A DNA stretch of 64,000 nt from Aselliscus stoliczkanus (Eukaryota; Chordata; Mammalia; Chiroptera; Hipposideridae), in NCBI GenBank assembly GCA_033961575.1, contig CM066737.1, positions 84,254,271-84,318,270 on the forward strand, in the 5' to 3' direction. Of the stretch, positions 9,559 to 21,223 are shown piece after piece. Position numbers and translations under genes: made by a program. The notes under the pieces were generated by a model, which searched no databases, had not been told where the DNA came from, and saw only the letters and a program-made list of their open reading frames with translations. Positions within the stretch are counted from its first letter, which is position 1; each line of letters starts with the position of its first letter.

Positions 9559-10413
9559 AGTTCAAACTGTACCATAAGTACGTTTTTAAAACAAACAAAA
9601 AAAACCCCATAGAATGGAAAAATCTCCCCAGCATAGACCAAAAAGAAAGGAAGCTCGATAATTTCATAGCAATGGGTTCTTTATCATGAAATCCTTGATT
9701 TCTGTCCCATTTTTCTACCTCCTGCATAGTATCCTCTGTTCCCTCATAATGTTATAAGCTTTACACCCAAGCCATTTACACAGGTACTTTCCCAATATGA
9801 TTTTGAAACTTATTGGTCATGCTAAACTAATCTTAGCCTACAATGTAGAATACATGTTCTTGTGCCTCAGAAATGTATTTGTTCATTTTTAGGTGTTTCA
9901 AGGAATAAATTATATTGCTGCATAATGCAACATAATTCCATGCCTCATTGTGCATTTTATACTGATTGAACTTGTCTGCTGAGAGATGTTTAAAGAGATA
10001 ACAGCCTCAGATCTCCAAACCCAGTGAATTAATATTATCTATCAAACATGGTGTGACCTATGGAAGTGACAAGGGAAACTTGGGCCAATTGCTGAGAAGA
10101 AATAGCATTTCAATTTCTCTAAGTACCCATCATTAAGGAATAAAATGATTCCTTTTTTTATTTGAGCTAACGCTTTAAAGTGAGATAGTAGAAAAAAAGT
10201 TTTCTTACAATTTTTGAAATTATATTGGTATACCTCATGATTTACTGGATTTATGTCCTATAATGTGTAATGTAGCCAGAGCATATAAAACTTCCATTAT
10301 TCCTTAGTAAACTATGGAAATATAACTAATTGTGAATATTTACAAAAATGGGAACATTACTTCCTTAGAGAAGTTATGATGAACTGAGTTTTGTGGAAAA
10401 ACAAGCAGAGCAG
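9559..10413. other. Unique AT-rich stretch, nothing recognised
   Basis: No coding signal or clear repeat was seen. Confidence 0.45.
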
Positions 10414-10528
10414 AGTCAGCCGAGGGGTGCAGTCATTAAGCGCTGGCTTGGGAAGCCAGCAGCACCGGTTCGGTCCCAAATATGAGGGCCAGTGACACCC
10501 ACCTCAAAAAATACACAACAAAAACACC
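10414..10528 (+). mobile_element. Short tRNA-head SINE, diverged
   Basis: GTTCGGTCCC (B box) and GCGCTGGCTTGGGAAGCCAG identify the short class, which ends shortly after the ...GGGCCAGTGACAC segment. Imperfect duplication AAGCAGAGCAG / AAGCGGAGCAA flanks it (10403-10413, 10529-10539). It is more diverged than most copies here. Confidence 0.85.
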
Positions 10529-11079
10529 AAGCGGAGCAAACTAAAAGCTCACGTGATGTTATTTTCTCTGCTGATGCCCCCAATAAAAGCCAGGGGTCAC
10601 TGCAAAATGCAGTTGCAGAGAAAAGTTGATTATAATGCAAATGACGTCATTTTACCTCATAGGGGAAGCATAGGTAACTGAAATCTTTAGATTTTTTCCA
10701 CAATTTATTTTAGATATTCACCTCTATCTTTTCCCAAAAAAGATATTGTACTATTTCCATAGTACTATAAGTGTGAAATGTAAATTTAATGTTAAAGGAG
10801 CCATTTGGATTTAATTTTTCAGAATTGGTGAGTCATTCAATCATTTGCTTGAAACATAATTATTGAGCATCTACTGCATGCCACTCATGCTTTGGGTTTA
10901 CAACTGTGATAAGACATTCATGACCTGAGCCCTAACAGGTTACAGCCAAGCAGTTTTGAGTTGCACTACTTCTGGATTCTTCCAAGGCCGATAGTCATGC
11001 CAACCTCCTTTGACTAACAGCTGCCTCCATAGTAAAGCTGTGATCTGTGGCCATGGCACAGAATTTTCCTTTTGAGAAG
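10529..11079. other. Mostly unique; possible old L2/MIR-age fragment
   Basis: 10835-10930 (TTATTGAGCATCTACTGCATG and following) resembles the widespread old mammalian 'attgagcacctactatgtgcc' repeat. The rest is unrecognised. Confidence 0.4.
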
Positions 11080-11545
11080 AGACCTCCTTCAATAGATGAC
11101 TGGATAAAGAAGATGTGGTACAGATACACAGTGGAATACTCCTCTGCCATAAAAAAGATGAAATAGTGCCATTTGCAACAACATGGATGGATCTTGAGAT
11201 TATGCTAAGCGAAATAAGTCAGACAGAAAAAGTCGAGAACCATATGACTTCACTGATATGTGGGATACAAAACTGAAAGCAACAAAGGAACAAGACAAAC
11301 AAACAAAGAAACAAAAACTCATAGACACAGTCAACAGTTTAGTGGTTACCAGAGGGTAAGGGGGAGGAGAGGTGGCAGATGAGCATAAAAGGGATCAAAT
11401 ATATGGTGATGGAAGGAGAATTGATTTTGGGTAGTGAACACACAATGTGATGTATAGATGATTTTTACAGAATTGTACACTTGAAACCTATATAATATTA
11501 TTAACCATTGTCACCCCAATACATTTAATTAAGGAAAAATAAAAG
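11080..11545 (+). mobile_element. L1 3'-end fragment
   Basis: It begins in the ORF2 C-terminal tail (GGATAAAGAAGATGTGGTAC; GCAACAACATGGATGGATCT; GCGAAATAAGTCAGACAGA). It continues into a 3' UTR ending ACTTGAAACCTATATAATA, CATTGTCACCCCAATA and an A-rich tail. This UTR type also occurs at 22415-22495. Similar flanks (AGAGACCTCCTTCA / AGAGATCTCACCTTCA) may be a decayed target duplication. Confidence 0.85.
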
Positions 11546-13616
11546 AGATCTCACCTTCACCTCATCGGAGAGGGTGGGGGGGAACCTGCCAACACTGCCA
11601 GCATCTCTATTCCCAGAAAGAAATGACAGAGCAGATAAAACTGGGCATCTTGGAATAAAAATAACAGAGTTAGGACTTCATTTCCTCCTTACGTTGGTTT
11701 GCACATCAGGAGGAAATGCTAATATTCTAAGGAAAACCAAACTGCCTGTGTACCTCTCTTTTCACTCCATTTCCTTTCATTCCAGCAAGGCAGTGACCTT
11801 TTTGCCCCATACTTTGTGGCCTGGCTTGGCCACTAAGAACATACATTTCAGAGGTAAGAAGAGTCAAGTACTGTTTTCTGTTTGTGCTGCCTTGGATACA
11901 TTATGTACCATTCTGTTTGGATTTTTTTTTCTTCAGGTTTTATGAGGCATAACTGACATAGAGTAAAACACATGTTTTTAAAACACAGAGTTTGATAAAT
12001 GTTGGCACACATGTATACCTGTAATGCCACTATCACAATCCAGACAATGAACAAATCAATAACCTCAAAAATGATTCCTCAGGCCCGTTTGGTCCTTAGC
12101 ATTCTAAGCCCCAGACTCTTCATCTGTGAAACAGTATGAACACAGCAACCTCCTACTGTTGTAGGAGACATTTACAAAATATAGATAAAGAGCACACTAT
12201 GGAGAAAGAGATGAGTCCATATTAGATGATTGCACACACTTCGCATGTAGTGAATCTCCATCTCTAATCAAGTTCTGACTATATCTACCATTTAGCATTT
12301 CTTTTTCTTTTCCCCCAATGAGTCAAAGCTCCTCTCATGATTATAAGCAAGATATAAAAGGCTGTGACCTGAGCTGAATGAAAGTTTGCTGAGCTAGTTG
12401 GTGGGGAGGAGAAAGCTGGGCATTTTGAACTATCCATGGAGTACACGGTAACAACATACACAAGCTCTAGTGCTGGCTGAAAGCTGAGCAAATGTCTGTG
12501 CATGTGTGTGGAGGGGAGGCACATCAAGGGCATTGATGCCCCTGCCTGAAGGGAGTTTGACCTTTCATCAACGCTTACACCAGGGGATGGGGATTCACAG
12601 AATGCTGTCAGCAAGGAAACCACTCTCTGATTGAACAAGATGGCCGAGAGGGAACTTAGCTCCCAGGAGGAAGCTGTGCTTACCTGAGTTGATATGAAAT
12701 CAGTGTTCAGTGCTGTAGTTGTTCAAAGTAAAATAGCTGAGTTGTGGTGGTAGTTCCTTGAGAACAGATTGTACCTGTGTAGGAAAAAAAGGGAAGAAAC
12801 TGAAGGGGAGAGAATTTGTCACCCCAAAATATGCCTTTTTGACACAAGGATACTTTAAGCTGATCACTTTTCAGAAACATCACACATAGGAAAAGCTCTG
12901 AAAACTGAATAGAAGTTACTCTTTTGTATGAGACGTTTACAAGTTAAGGGAACCTCCATGTGCAAGGGTGTCTCCCTCTCTGTACCAGAAAGAGAAGGAT
13001 GACTAAATCTCTAGAAACTCTTATCAATAGAGAAAGCAATGACTTAAATCTGCATAATAACCATAACCTTGTTTACTGTGTTTCTCCTGGTCACCTCCCA
13101 TAACTGGCTCTTCCATCCCCAGCATTTTCTTTTGTCTTTAGCTGGAGATGGTATCTAAGGTGATGGCTTGGGCCATTTCAGGAGTTGCTCAGTTTTCTTG
13201 GGTCTCTCCCATGTATACAGGAGGTACACGTTATTAAACTTCCATTTGCTTTTTTTTCCTGTTATTGTGCATTTTTATGTTACAGAGGGATCTCAGCCAA
13301 GAACCTAGAAGAGTACAGGGAAAATTATTTTTCCTCCCCCACAAAACAATCTTAAGGAATCCATTTGCATGCGAGAAAAAGAATGGATGGAATTATATCA
13401 CATTTTCCAGAGTTAATAGTAAATCCACGTTTGACTGTGAACCATTCTCAAATTAAAAAACTGCCATTTAGTTGGTTATTTTGAATTGAATCTTGCCACT
13501 TTTCTAACCGTTAAAATGCACAAGTTTAAATAATATTCAAGCATCAGATGATTCAAAGCAATATAAGTTTGTCCAAATGGAATTTTGAAAATTTATTTTA
13601 AAAGTACACTGTGTTA
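11546..13616. other. Unique stretch, no gene seen
   Basis: Frames up to 123 codons (11574-11945 plus, 12285-12638 minus) have no motif, no start context of note and no splice evidence. No clear repeat was recognised. Confidence 0.45.
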
Positions 13617-14045
13617 GGTCGGCCGAGTGGCATGGTGGTTAAGAGCTGCCTTGGGACGCCAGCGGCCCCGGTTCGGATCCCACATGAGGGCCAGTGACAC
13701 TGCCCTCTACAGCTAACAACAGCTCCACCTGGAGCTGGGCTGCTGTGAGTCCCCTGGCAGCATAGCTGCAGCTCCTGCTGCAGTGGGCTGCCATAGGCTA
13801 CAGTGAGTGGCCGGCAGCCAGTGTGAGCTGCCAATGGCCGCGGTGAGTGACCATCCAGAGACTGGCAATCAATCTGCCTCACCCGGGAAGAACGCAATGC
13901 CGATACCAACATGGGCCAGTGAAGCAATGTCCTCCGCAACTAGACTGAAGAACAAAAAAAGACAGCAACTTGTCTATTCCCCTTCCCCGATTCCCCAACG
14001 CTGTTCCCCTCCCCTAATTCCCCAATAAAATCTTTAAAAAAAAAG
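13617..14045 (+). mobile_element. Long-class tRNA-derived SINE
   Basis: The head GGTCGGCCGAGTGGC and B box GGTTCGGATCC lead to the body CTACAGCTAACAACAGCTCC. Next comes a G/C-rich middle with repeated GTGAGTGGCC and GTGAGCTGCC, then the tail ACAGCAACTTGTCTATTCCC ... CCAATAAAATCTTT and A's. The 14-bp duplication AGTACACTGTGTTA / AGTACATTGTGTTA flanks it (13603-13616, 14046-14059). Confidence 0.95.
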
Positions 14046-14504
14046 AGTACATTGTGTTACTATATTATCCACACTCCCAACACACACTGGCATATAAAAT
14101 ACTTTAATTCATTTTTTTCCAGCTTTCAATCTCACATTTTTAGCATCGCCCATTTTTTATTGTTCTCTTTCAAACAGTAAGTATATCAAAGACACTAGAG
14201 CTGGAACTATTTTTTTTTAAGTTTTGAAAACATGAAACCGAATTAGATTCAACCATAAGAAATTACCATTTACCAAGTCAAAATCATTCAAATATAGGTA
14301 ATTATTACAGTTCATGCTACTCCATAATCTCTAAGAGAATTTCAGGACAGAGTCTACATCTAGAAAAACATAGTTTCTATATTTTGGTTATTTTTTGTGT
14401 GTGAAGCATCTCTGTTGATTATATAAAAAGGCACACGAGCAAGTCTAGTGGTATTTACACTACTTTACAGCTGTGTGACAGCTCTTATGTTCGTTTTTTC
14501 AAGC
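14046..14504. other. Unique AT-rich stretch
   Basis: Nothing recognised. Confidence 0.45.
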
Positions 14505-15068
14505 TGTTACCAGAGTAATGGCTTGGTCCTTTTGCCAACTCAGTAAAGAATTACAGATCAGCAAACATGAAGGTATAGAGTAAGGAAAGTTTATTAGGAT
14601 ACAGTCTAAGGGAAGAACGAGCCAAATCAAGAGAGACAATGGGCTGGAAGGGTTTGGGGCTTGAGCTTTATATTGTTGGCTCTGAGTGAGCCTTGTATGT
14701 AATGTACAGACTTGGGTCATTGATTGACATGTATAGGTTATATTATACATTTTTTTCTTCGCATGCCTTACCCATAATGCACAGAGAAAAACCCTGGGGG
14801 AGGGAGGATTTGAAACCAATGCTAATTATTGTGATATATTATAATGAGTCTAAGGTCAAACCAACAGTAAGCTTTAACATTCAGTGCAGGCATCAAAACC
14901 CAGATAATTCTAGATGGATTTTACTTCCGTCTTTTCAGGATGTTCTAACCATAAAATTAGTTCCTGGGAGTTGGACCTGGGTGGTTCCTAGGGAGTAGAC
15001 CTGGGTGGTGCAAATCACTGGTTACATTATCGCACCTCCTGTTGCTCACACCTACCTTCTGCCTAACA
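14505..15068 (-). mobile_element. Solo LTR, class I type, 4-bp target duplication
   Basis: The 564-bp block begins TGTTA and ends TAACA (perfect 5-bp inverted ends) and is flanked by AAGC at 14501-14504 and 15069-15072. TTTATT at 14590-14595 is AATAAA on the minus strand, about 85 bp from the U5 end; this sets the orientation. A 4-bp duplication is usual for class I (gamma-like) endogenous retroviruses. No internal region is attached. Confidence 0.85.
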
Positions 15069-15174
15069 AAGCTACTGAAATAATAGCTTCTCATGTTTGG
15101 TTTTTCTATAGTTTTTTGGAAAGGAATTATCATTGTTGTTCATTTCTATCTCTATTGAGTGACATGTCCTAATA

Positions 15175-15771
15175 TGTTATAAGACTAAAGTTGTCCAGGT
15201 GAAACCAAGGGTCCTTATGACTTTGATTAAATTTAGTTTGAAATCCTAGTTCTAGAAATCAAAGCCCTCTCTCTTTCTCTCTATGCCCCTCAGAGACAGA
15301 GCCTTCCTCCCGATAATCAGCAATCCCCGAGGCAACAGAAGACAGTAGCCCAGACCTCACTAACGGTCACATGGTGCAGGCTAAAGACAGCATCTTGCCC
15401 TAAGTTGTTTCAGCTCCTGAGCCCTAAGGTGGAACAACCTCCTGGCTACGTTCCCATGAGACCAAACACAGGAACTCTGGAAAAGACCTCAGAACTGTCC
15501 TCAAAATATAAGAAATGATTCATTACCCTCAACTCACCCCCGACCAATCAGCTCCCAGAATGACCCGGAACCCCCTAACCCACAGGGTCTTGTGATTTTG
15601 CCCTACGTGCCATCAGGGAGCCATGTCTTCAGAGCACTAGCTCACCTGTGTCTCCAGGCTTGGTGCCATTTCCTTAAATAAACCTCTGTTTTCTTTGCTG
15701 CAAAGTCCTGTTCATGTCTCCTTTGGCTTTGATGCGTGCAAGCAAAACAAACCCCCTTGAGTTCGGTAACA
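15175..15771 (+). mobile_element. Probable class I LTR, left boundary uncertain
   Basis: TTAAATAAACCTCTGTTTTC (AATAAA at 15677-15682) followed by about 90 bp ending TTCGGTAACA is the typical R-U5 end of a gammaretrovirus-type LTR on the plus strand. The upstream sequence is CT-rich and includes ACCAATCAGCTCCCAGAATG. I could not find a matching start with a target duplication; TGTTAT at 15175 is one candidate, so the left end may be truncated. Confidence 0.6.
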
Positions 15772-15810
15772 TAGGGAGCTGGTTAAATGCATATTCCTGG
15801 AATATTTACA

Positions 15811-16003
15811 AGACATTTTGAGTTGCTATAACAAAATACCATAGACTGGTTGACTTAAATAACAGAAGTCGATTTCTCACACTTTTGGAGGTTGGGAAGT
15901 CCAAGATCCAAGTGCTGGCATATTTGATGTCTGATAAGAACCCACTTCTTAGCTTGTAGACAGTTGCCTTCTCACTGTGTGCTCACATGGACTTTTTTTG
16001 GAA

Positions 16004-16058
<55 letters not shown>

Positions 16059-16249
16059 AAACAAGAGCTTTCTCCCATAATGCTAGGGGGGTAAATAAGC
16101 CATCACTCTCTATATATAAGGGCACTAATTCCATGATGAATATCCCATCCTCATAATCTAGTCTAAACCTGATTACCTCTCAATGATCCCTACTTCAGAT
16201 GCCACATATGAAATGGGGGAGGGGGGGCATAAACATTCAGCTTATAACA
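15811..16249 (-). mobile_element. MaLR-type (MLT1/MST-like) LTR with internal AG microsatellite
   Basis: On the minus strand it starts TGTTATAAGCTGAATG and ends AGTCTATGGTATTTTGTTATAGC. Between them are GGGCACTAATTCCATGATGA (plus strand) and TTCTCACACTTTTGGAGGTTG (plus strand). All are hallmarks of the old ERVL-MaLR LTRs. It is interrupted by a pure AG run at 16011-16055. Confidence 0.75.
16011..16055. repeat. (AG)n microsatellite
   Basis: About 22 uninterrupted AG units lie within the MaLR-type LTR. The equivalent position in related LTRs is a short GAGAGAGA stretch, so this is a local expansion. Confidence 0.97.
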
Positions 16250-17517
16250 GGGTGAGAACAAGGAATTGCAATTTTAAACAAATTTTCTGAGTGAAAATTA
16301 AATGCATAATTTTTGAGAGTATGTTATATACTTTTTATCTATCTTCCTAATTTCAAATTTACAGCAATTGTATGTGGTACACTTTACAACTGGCATTTTA
16401 AAAAGGACTGAAAATTCAGTAAGACTAAAGAATTTGCCAAGGTCTGACAGCTACAAAGTTCAGATTGATTCCAAATATGTGATTTCCCCGCCATGTTTCA
16501 AGCCCTTCATATGCCTATTAGTTTTTATCCTTCTGGAGCCTTTTGCACATCAGTCTAAGTCAAATAACAGTAGCTTAACTATATTAAGGCTAGAAAAATA
16601 TTGGCTATCTGTAAAGAACAGCTGTGTTCTGGGAAAAATAGATGTGGTTGGTAATTCTAAGTATGAATCAAAAGTACTATAGTTAGAAAACATCCAAAGA
16701 ACATAAAGAGACCCATCTGGAGAATATATTCTTCATTATGATACTTTGTCAGGCATTGGCTGATGATAGAAAGACCACAGTTCCTCTGTTTACAAAGACT
16801 GAAGTAACCTGAAACTGGATTTAATGACATGTAATTTAGTGGATTCCAATTTATAAACAAGGCCTGAAACACATTTGCTTCTGCAAGGCAGAGGCCCATG
16901 ATATGGCCTTTTGCTATTCAGTCTTTCCCTTCCTCAGATGCCAGGGCACAGCTAACCCATCACTGATGCACCTGAGAAACATCATGCCATGATTCCCCCA
17001 GCAGTGCCAGCTGTTGCTCTGGGAACAGGAAGCTGTCTGCTTCAGCTACTGAGCTAGAAAATCCTTCTTGTCCTTCCTCAATTGCACCTCTAGTGAAGGC
17101 TCATCCCCCCCACCACCACTATGAGAGAGAGCTCTTGTTTTCAGCTTCTCTAAAAATGTATGTCCTCATTGGTGACACTCAACGGCTACAGGGAAATTCT
17201 TTAGTATCCAGCATGCTGAGAAATAAGCAGCATATCGGAGAAAATTGACTTGGCATTAATGAAAATTGTCAGGGAAAATGTATGTCTGCTATGAAGTAGT
17301 CCCACAAGTTATCATTAAATTTTACAACGCAAATCTCAGTTTATCAGCTTGGCGATGGCAAATAGTCCTTAATGTTGAATTAGGTTAAGATGCTTCTTGA
17401 ATGTTTAATATAGCTCATAACAACCATGAGATGGGAATTTAGTGTACAGAGGGGCAGAGGAGGCTATCCAAGAGAAAAATAGTTATCAGAGATAAAATTT
17501 TGAATTTTGAAGGATTA
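16250..17517. other. Unique stretch, no gene seen
   Basis: No conserved frame. 16370-16470 faintly recalls MIR (TTTGCCAAGGTCTGACAGCT) but is too decayed to call. Confidence 0.4.
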
Positions 17518-20175
17518 AAACATTATTATTGACATATACAGAGCACTCCAGCCAACAGCAGAATATATACTTTTCTCAAGTACACTTGGAACATTCTCTA
17601 GGACAGACAATATCTTAGCCAAAAAAACTAAAATTTTAAAAGGCTGAAATCATACAAAAGATATTTTCTGATCAAAATTCAATGAAACAATAAATCAGTA
17701 ATAAGGAAAACTGGAAAATACACAAATATGTGGAAATTTAACAACATACTCTTAAACAAAAAAATGAGTCAAACAGAAATAACAAGTGAAATTACAAAAT
17801 ACCTTGAGACAAATGAGGGAAAGTTATAGCTGAAAACACATCATAACAGAAGAAACATCTCAAATCAATAGCTAACCTTACATCTTAAGAAACTAGAAAA
17901 AGAAGAGAAAACTAAACAAAAAAGTAGGATAAGGAAAGAAATAATGAAGATTAGAGGGCAGATAAATAAAATGGAAACTACAAAAATAATAGAAAAAAAT
18001 CAGGGAAACCAAAAATTGGTTCTTTACAAAGATCAACCAAATTAACAAAACTTGCTGGGTTGATTAAGAAAAAGGACAGAAGACTCAAATTACTAAAATA
18101 AGAAATGAGAGTGGGAATATTAATACCAAATTTATAAAAATAAAAAGGATTATACAAGAATACTATGAACAATTTTATGACAACAAATTGGATAGTCTAG
18201 ATGAAATGGACAAACTCTGAGGAGCAAAAACAAAAACCAAGCACACACCTACCAACACTGAACCATAAAGAACAGAAAAATCTGAATAGACTAATAACTA
18301 ATAAGAATAATGAATCAATCATCAAACCTCAAAACAAATAAGTCATGGAAGAGTGAGTTTCATTACTGTGAATCCTACCAAGCATATAAAGAATAATTAA
18401 TACCAATTCTTTGCAAAGTGTTTCAAAAAATTGAAGAGAACACTTCCAAACTCATTCTTTGAGGCCAACATTACCCTGATAACAAAGCCAACCATAAACA
18501 CTATAAGAAAATAAAGCTACAGATCAATACCCTTTTAAGAATATTGATGTAAAACTCATTTTAAAAATGCTATCAGATAGAATTTAGTACCATATTAAAA
18601 GGATTATAAACCATGACAAATTAATACTTATTCGTAGAATGCAAGGATGATTCAACATATAAAAATTCAATGTAATACCGGTTAAAGGGGAAAACAAAGT
18701 CATCTGGGCCAGCTGAGTGGCTCAGTTGGTTAAGACTTGGCTTAGAGCATGAGCTCTGAGCAACAGGGCCACCGGGTTTGATTCCCACATGGGCCAGTGA
18801 ATGTTGCGCCCTAGTTGAGCTGTTGCTGAGCTGCCAACAGGTGGCAGGATGGCTCAGCTGGTGTAAAAACAAGATTACCTGTTCAATGGTAGGCTACACC
18901 CACCCACAACTAAGACTGAACTTGGTACCTTGAGCTCAGCTGCCACCTGGATGGTTCAGTGGATAGGGCGTGTACTCTTAACAACAAGGCTGCCAGGTTC
19001 GAATCCCACATGGGATGGTGGCTACACCACCCACAACTAAGACTGAACTTGGCCCCTTGAGCTTAGAGGCCACGAGCTGCCAACGGGAAGCCAGATGGCG
19101 ACTGGCGCCCTCTACAACAAAGATTGAAGAACAACAACTTGGCTTTTCCCCTTCCCCAATTCCCCAACACTGTTCCCCTCCGCCAATTCCCCAATAAAAT
19201 CTTTAAAGAAAGAAAAAAAGTCATTTCAACAAATGCAGAAAAAACATTTGACAAAATTCAACACCATTGTGCATTACTGATGAGAAGCTAAAATGATGCA
19301 ACCACTGTGGAACATGTTTTTGCAGTTCATCAAGTTAAACCTATAACTTTTCTTTTTAATGTTTGTATTGATCCACCAGAAAACTGTTAAAAATAATAAT
19401 AGTATCAATGTATTTGATTATATATGCAAATATACACAGCTATGTATGCTTATGTATAAGTGAAATAAATGACTGCAATTGGACAAGGGTCTGGAGGTAG
19501 GAATTAAGAATATTTTGGTTTTATAAGGTACTTGAACTACATGTGAGTCAATATAGTGTTATTTGAAAATGCACAAGGATTAGTTATAAATATATATTAC
19601 AAACTAGCGCAACCACTAAAACAGTAAAGAAGTATAATTCATATGTTAAGAAAGGAGAGACAAGGGAATCATATAAAATGTTAGATTAAAACCACAAAAG
19701 GCAGAAAAAGAGTAGAAGACTAAAAGAGGGAAAAGTGCAATAAATAGAAAACAATAACAAATATGGTAGATATTAATCCAACGATATACAATCAAAAGAC
19801 AGAAGTTGTCAGAATGGATCAAAAGACAAGACTTAGAATGGAGGTTCCTCAAACAGGTAAAAATAGAACTATTAATACCATATGACCCAGCAATTTCACC
19901 TGTGGTCATTTATCCAAAGACAATGAAAACACTAACTCAAAAAAGATATATGCACCTCCATTTTCATTGCAACATTATTTAAAATAGGCAAAAAAAATGG
20001 AAACAACCTATGTGTCCATTGACAGATGAATGAATAAAGAAAATGTGGTATAAATGTAAAATGGATTATTAGTCAATCATAAAATAAAATGAAATCTTGC
20101 CATTCGTGGCAACATGGATGGAACTTGAGGGCATTATACTAAATGATATAAGTCAGACAGAAAAAGACAAAACCC
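17518..20175 (+). mobile_element. Composite L1 sequence (ORF2 middle, then a second deleted L1)
   Basis: 17518-19300 follows ORF2 from the endonuclease/linker (GCAGAATATATACTTTTCTC) through the reverse transcriptase start (GATTGATTCAACATAT-type and ATGCAGAAAAAACATTTGAC). It is interrupted by a SINE at 18704-19216. About 19540-19830 then matches L1 sequence upstream of and into the endonuclease start (GATATTAATCCAACGATATA, GATCAAAAGACAAGAC). At about 19835 it jumps to the ORF2 C-terminal tail (GGAGGTTCCTCAAACAGG; CATTGCAACATTATTTAAAA; ACATGGATGGAACTTGAGGG). The tail ends near 20175 without a clear 3' UTR. All frames are heavily interrupted. Confidence 0.75.
18704..19216 (+). mobile_element. 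Composite (multi-head) Rhin-1-like SINE
   Basis: The first tRNA-like head (GAGTGGCTCAGTTGGTTAAG, GGGTTTGATTCCC) is followed by GAGCTGCCAACAGGTGGCAG. A second head comes next (GGATGGTTCAGTGGATAGGG ... GGTTCGAATCCC). The body is AAGACTGAACTTGGC and the tail ACTTGGCTTTTCCCCTTCCC ... AATAAAATCTTT. The 8-bp duplication AAAGTCAT (18696-18703, 19217-19224) marks insertion into L1 reverse-transcriptase sequence. Confidence 0.9.
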
Positions 20176-20805
20176 CCAGAAACAGGTTCCAAGTTACTAT
20201 GAAAAAATGTCTATGATGTGGTCCACCACAGTGAAAATGGGTACGTATGTGAGGCCATTCAGTAACCTAGAATACTTCTTTAGCTTTAAGGGAAATTGTG
20301 TCTGACATTTGTGTATAAATAGTCCTGGCTTAATGCTCTTATGGAACTAGTTAGAATTTAATAGAAGTTAAATGGCAAAGAAAAACTCTGAATGTTCAAC
20401 CTTTTTAGACTCAGGAGAGCATCCACACAAATTGAAAGCAACACTGATTTATTATAGTCTTACCACACACAAAAAGGGAGGCAGCACCTGAGCATCAATT
20501 ATAGGAGAGAATAGTTACTTTTATTTATAATTACAATTATAAGAGAGAATAATTACTTTTATTTATCCAGGGTCATTTTATCCTATGAACAATGGAACTT
20601 ATGCAGTGAACACTGTATTTATGAGGTGTTTCCTATTATTAGAAAAACTCTTGGTTCATCAGCTCTTCTACAAGGATGGAAGCCCAGAGAGAAGCTTTAA
20701 TGTATGGTGGATTTCAGAATCCCAAATGGCAGCAGAATTAGTTTAGCCTGCAGTGTTATATGCCACCATTTCCATGCAGCGGATCCATTTCAAGATGGAT
20801 ACTTG
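20176..20805. other. Unique stretch
   Basis: A short local duplication AGAGAATA(A/G)TTACTTTTATTTAT occurs near 20507 and 20544. Nothing else was recognised. Confidence 0.45.
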
Positions 20806-21223
20806 GGGCCGGCCGAGTGGCACATTGGTTAAGAGTTGGCTTGGGACACCAGCTCTGAGCAGCAGGGCCCTGGTTCAGATCCCACATGGGGGCCAGTGAT
20901 GCTGCGCCCTCTACAGCTAAGATGAACAACAGCTCAACCTGGAGCTGGGCTGCGGTGAGTTGCCGGTGACAGCGCAGGCTGCAGTGGGGCTGGCCAGCAG
21001 CTGGCATGCACTTTCGTGAGCTGCCATGAGCGGCCGTCCAATGGCCCGTGAGCGACTGCCTCACCTGGGAAGAGCACAATGATAATACCAACATGGGCCA
21101 GTAAAGCAACGTCCTCCACAACTAGACTGAAGATCAAAAGGATCACAACTTGTCTGTTTCCCTTCCCCGAGTCCCCAATGCTGTTCCCCTACCCCAAGTC
21201 CCCAATGACATCTTAAAAAAAAA
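20806..21223 (+). mobile_element. Long-class tRNA-derived SINE
   Basis: It shows the complete head (GGGGCCGGCCGAGTGGCAC), a GC-rich middle, and the tail ACTTGTCTGTTTCCCTTCCC ... CCCAATGACATCTTAAAA. The perfect 14-bp duplication AAGATGGATACTTG flanks it (20792-20805, 21224-21237), so the insertion is comparatively recent. Confidence 0.96.

Noticed and set aside
13598..13939. Minus-strand 113-codon frame, with similar frames at 20756-21121, 46895-47335, 48302-48722, 55030-55582
   Set aside because: All are antisense readings of the long-class SINE. The recurrent peptides (for example HWPMLVSSL) reflect the repeat, not a gene family.
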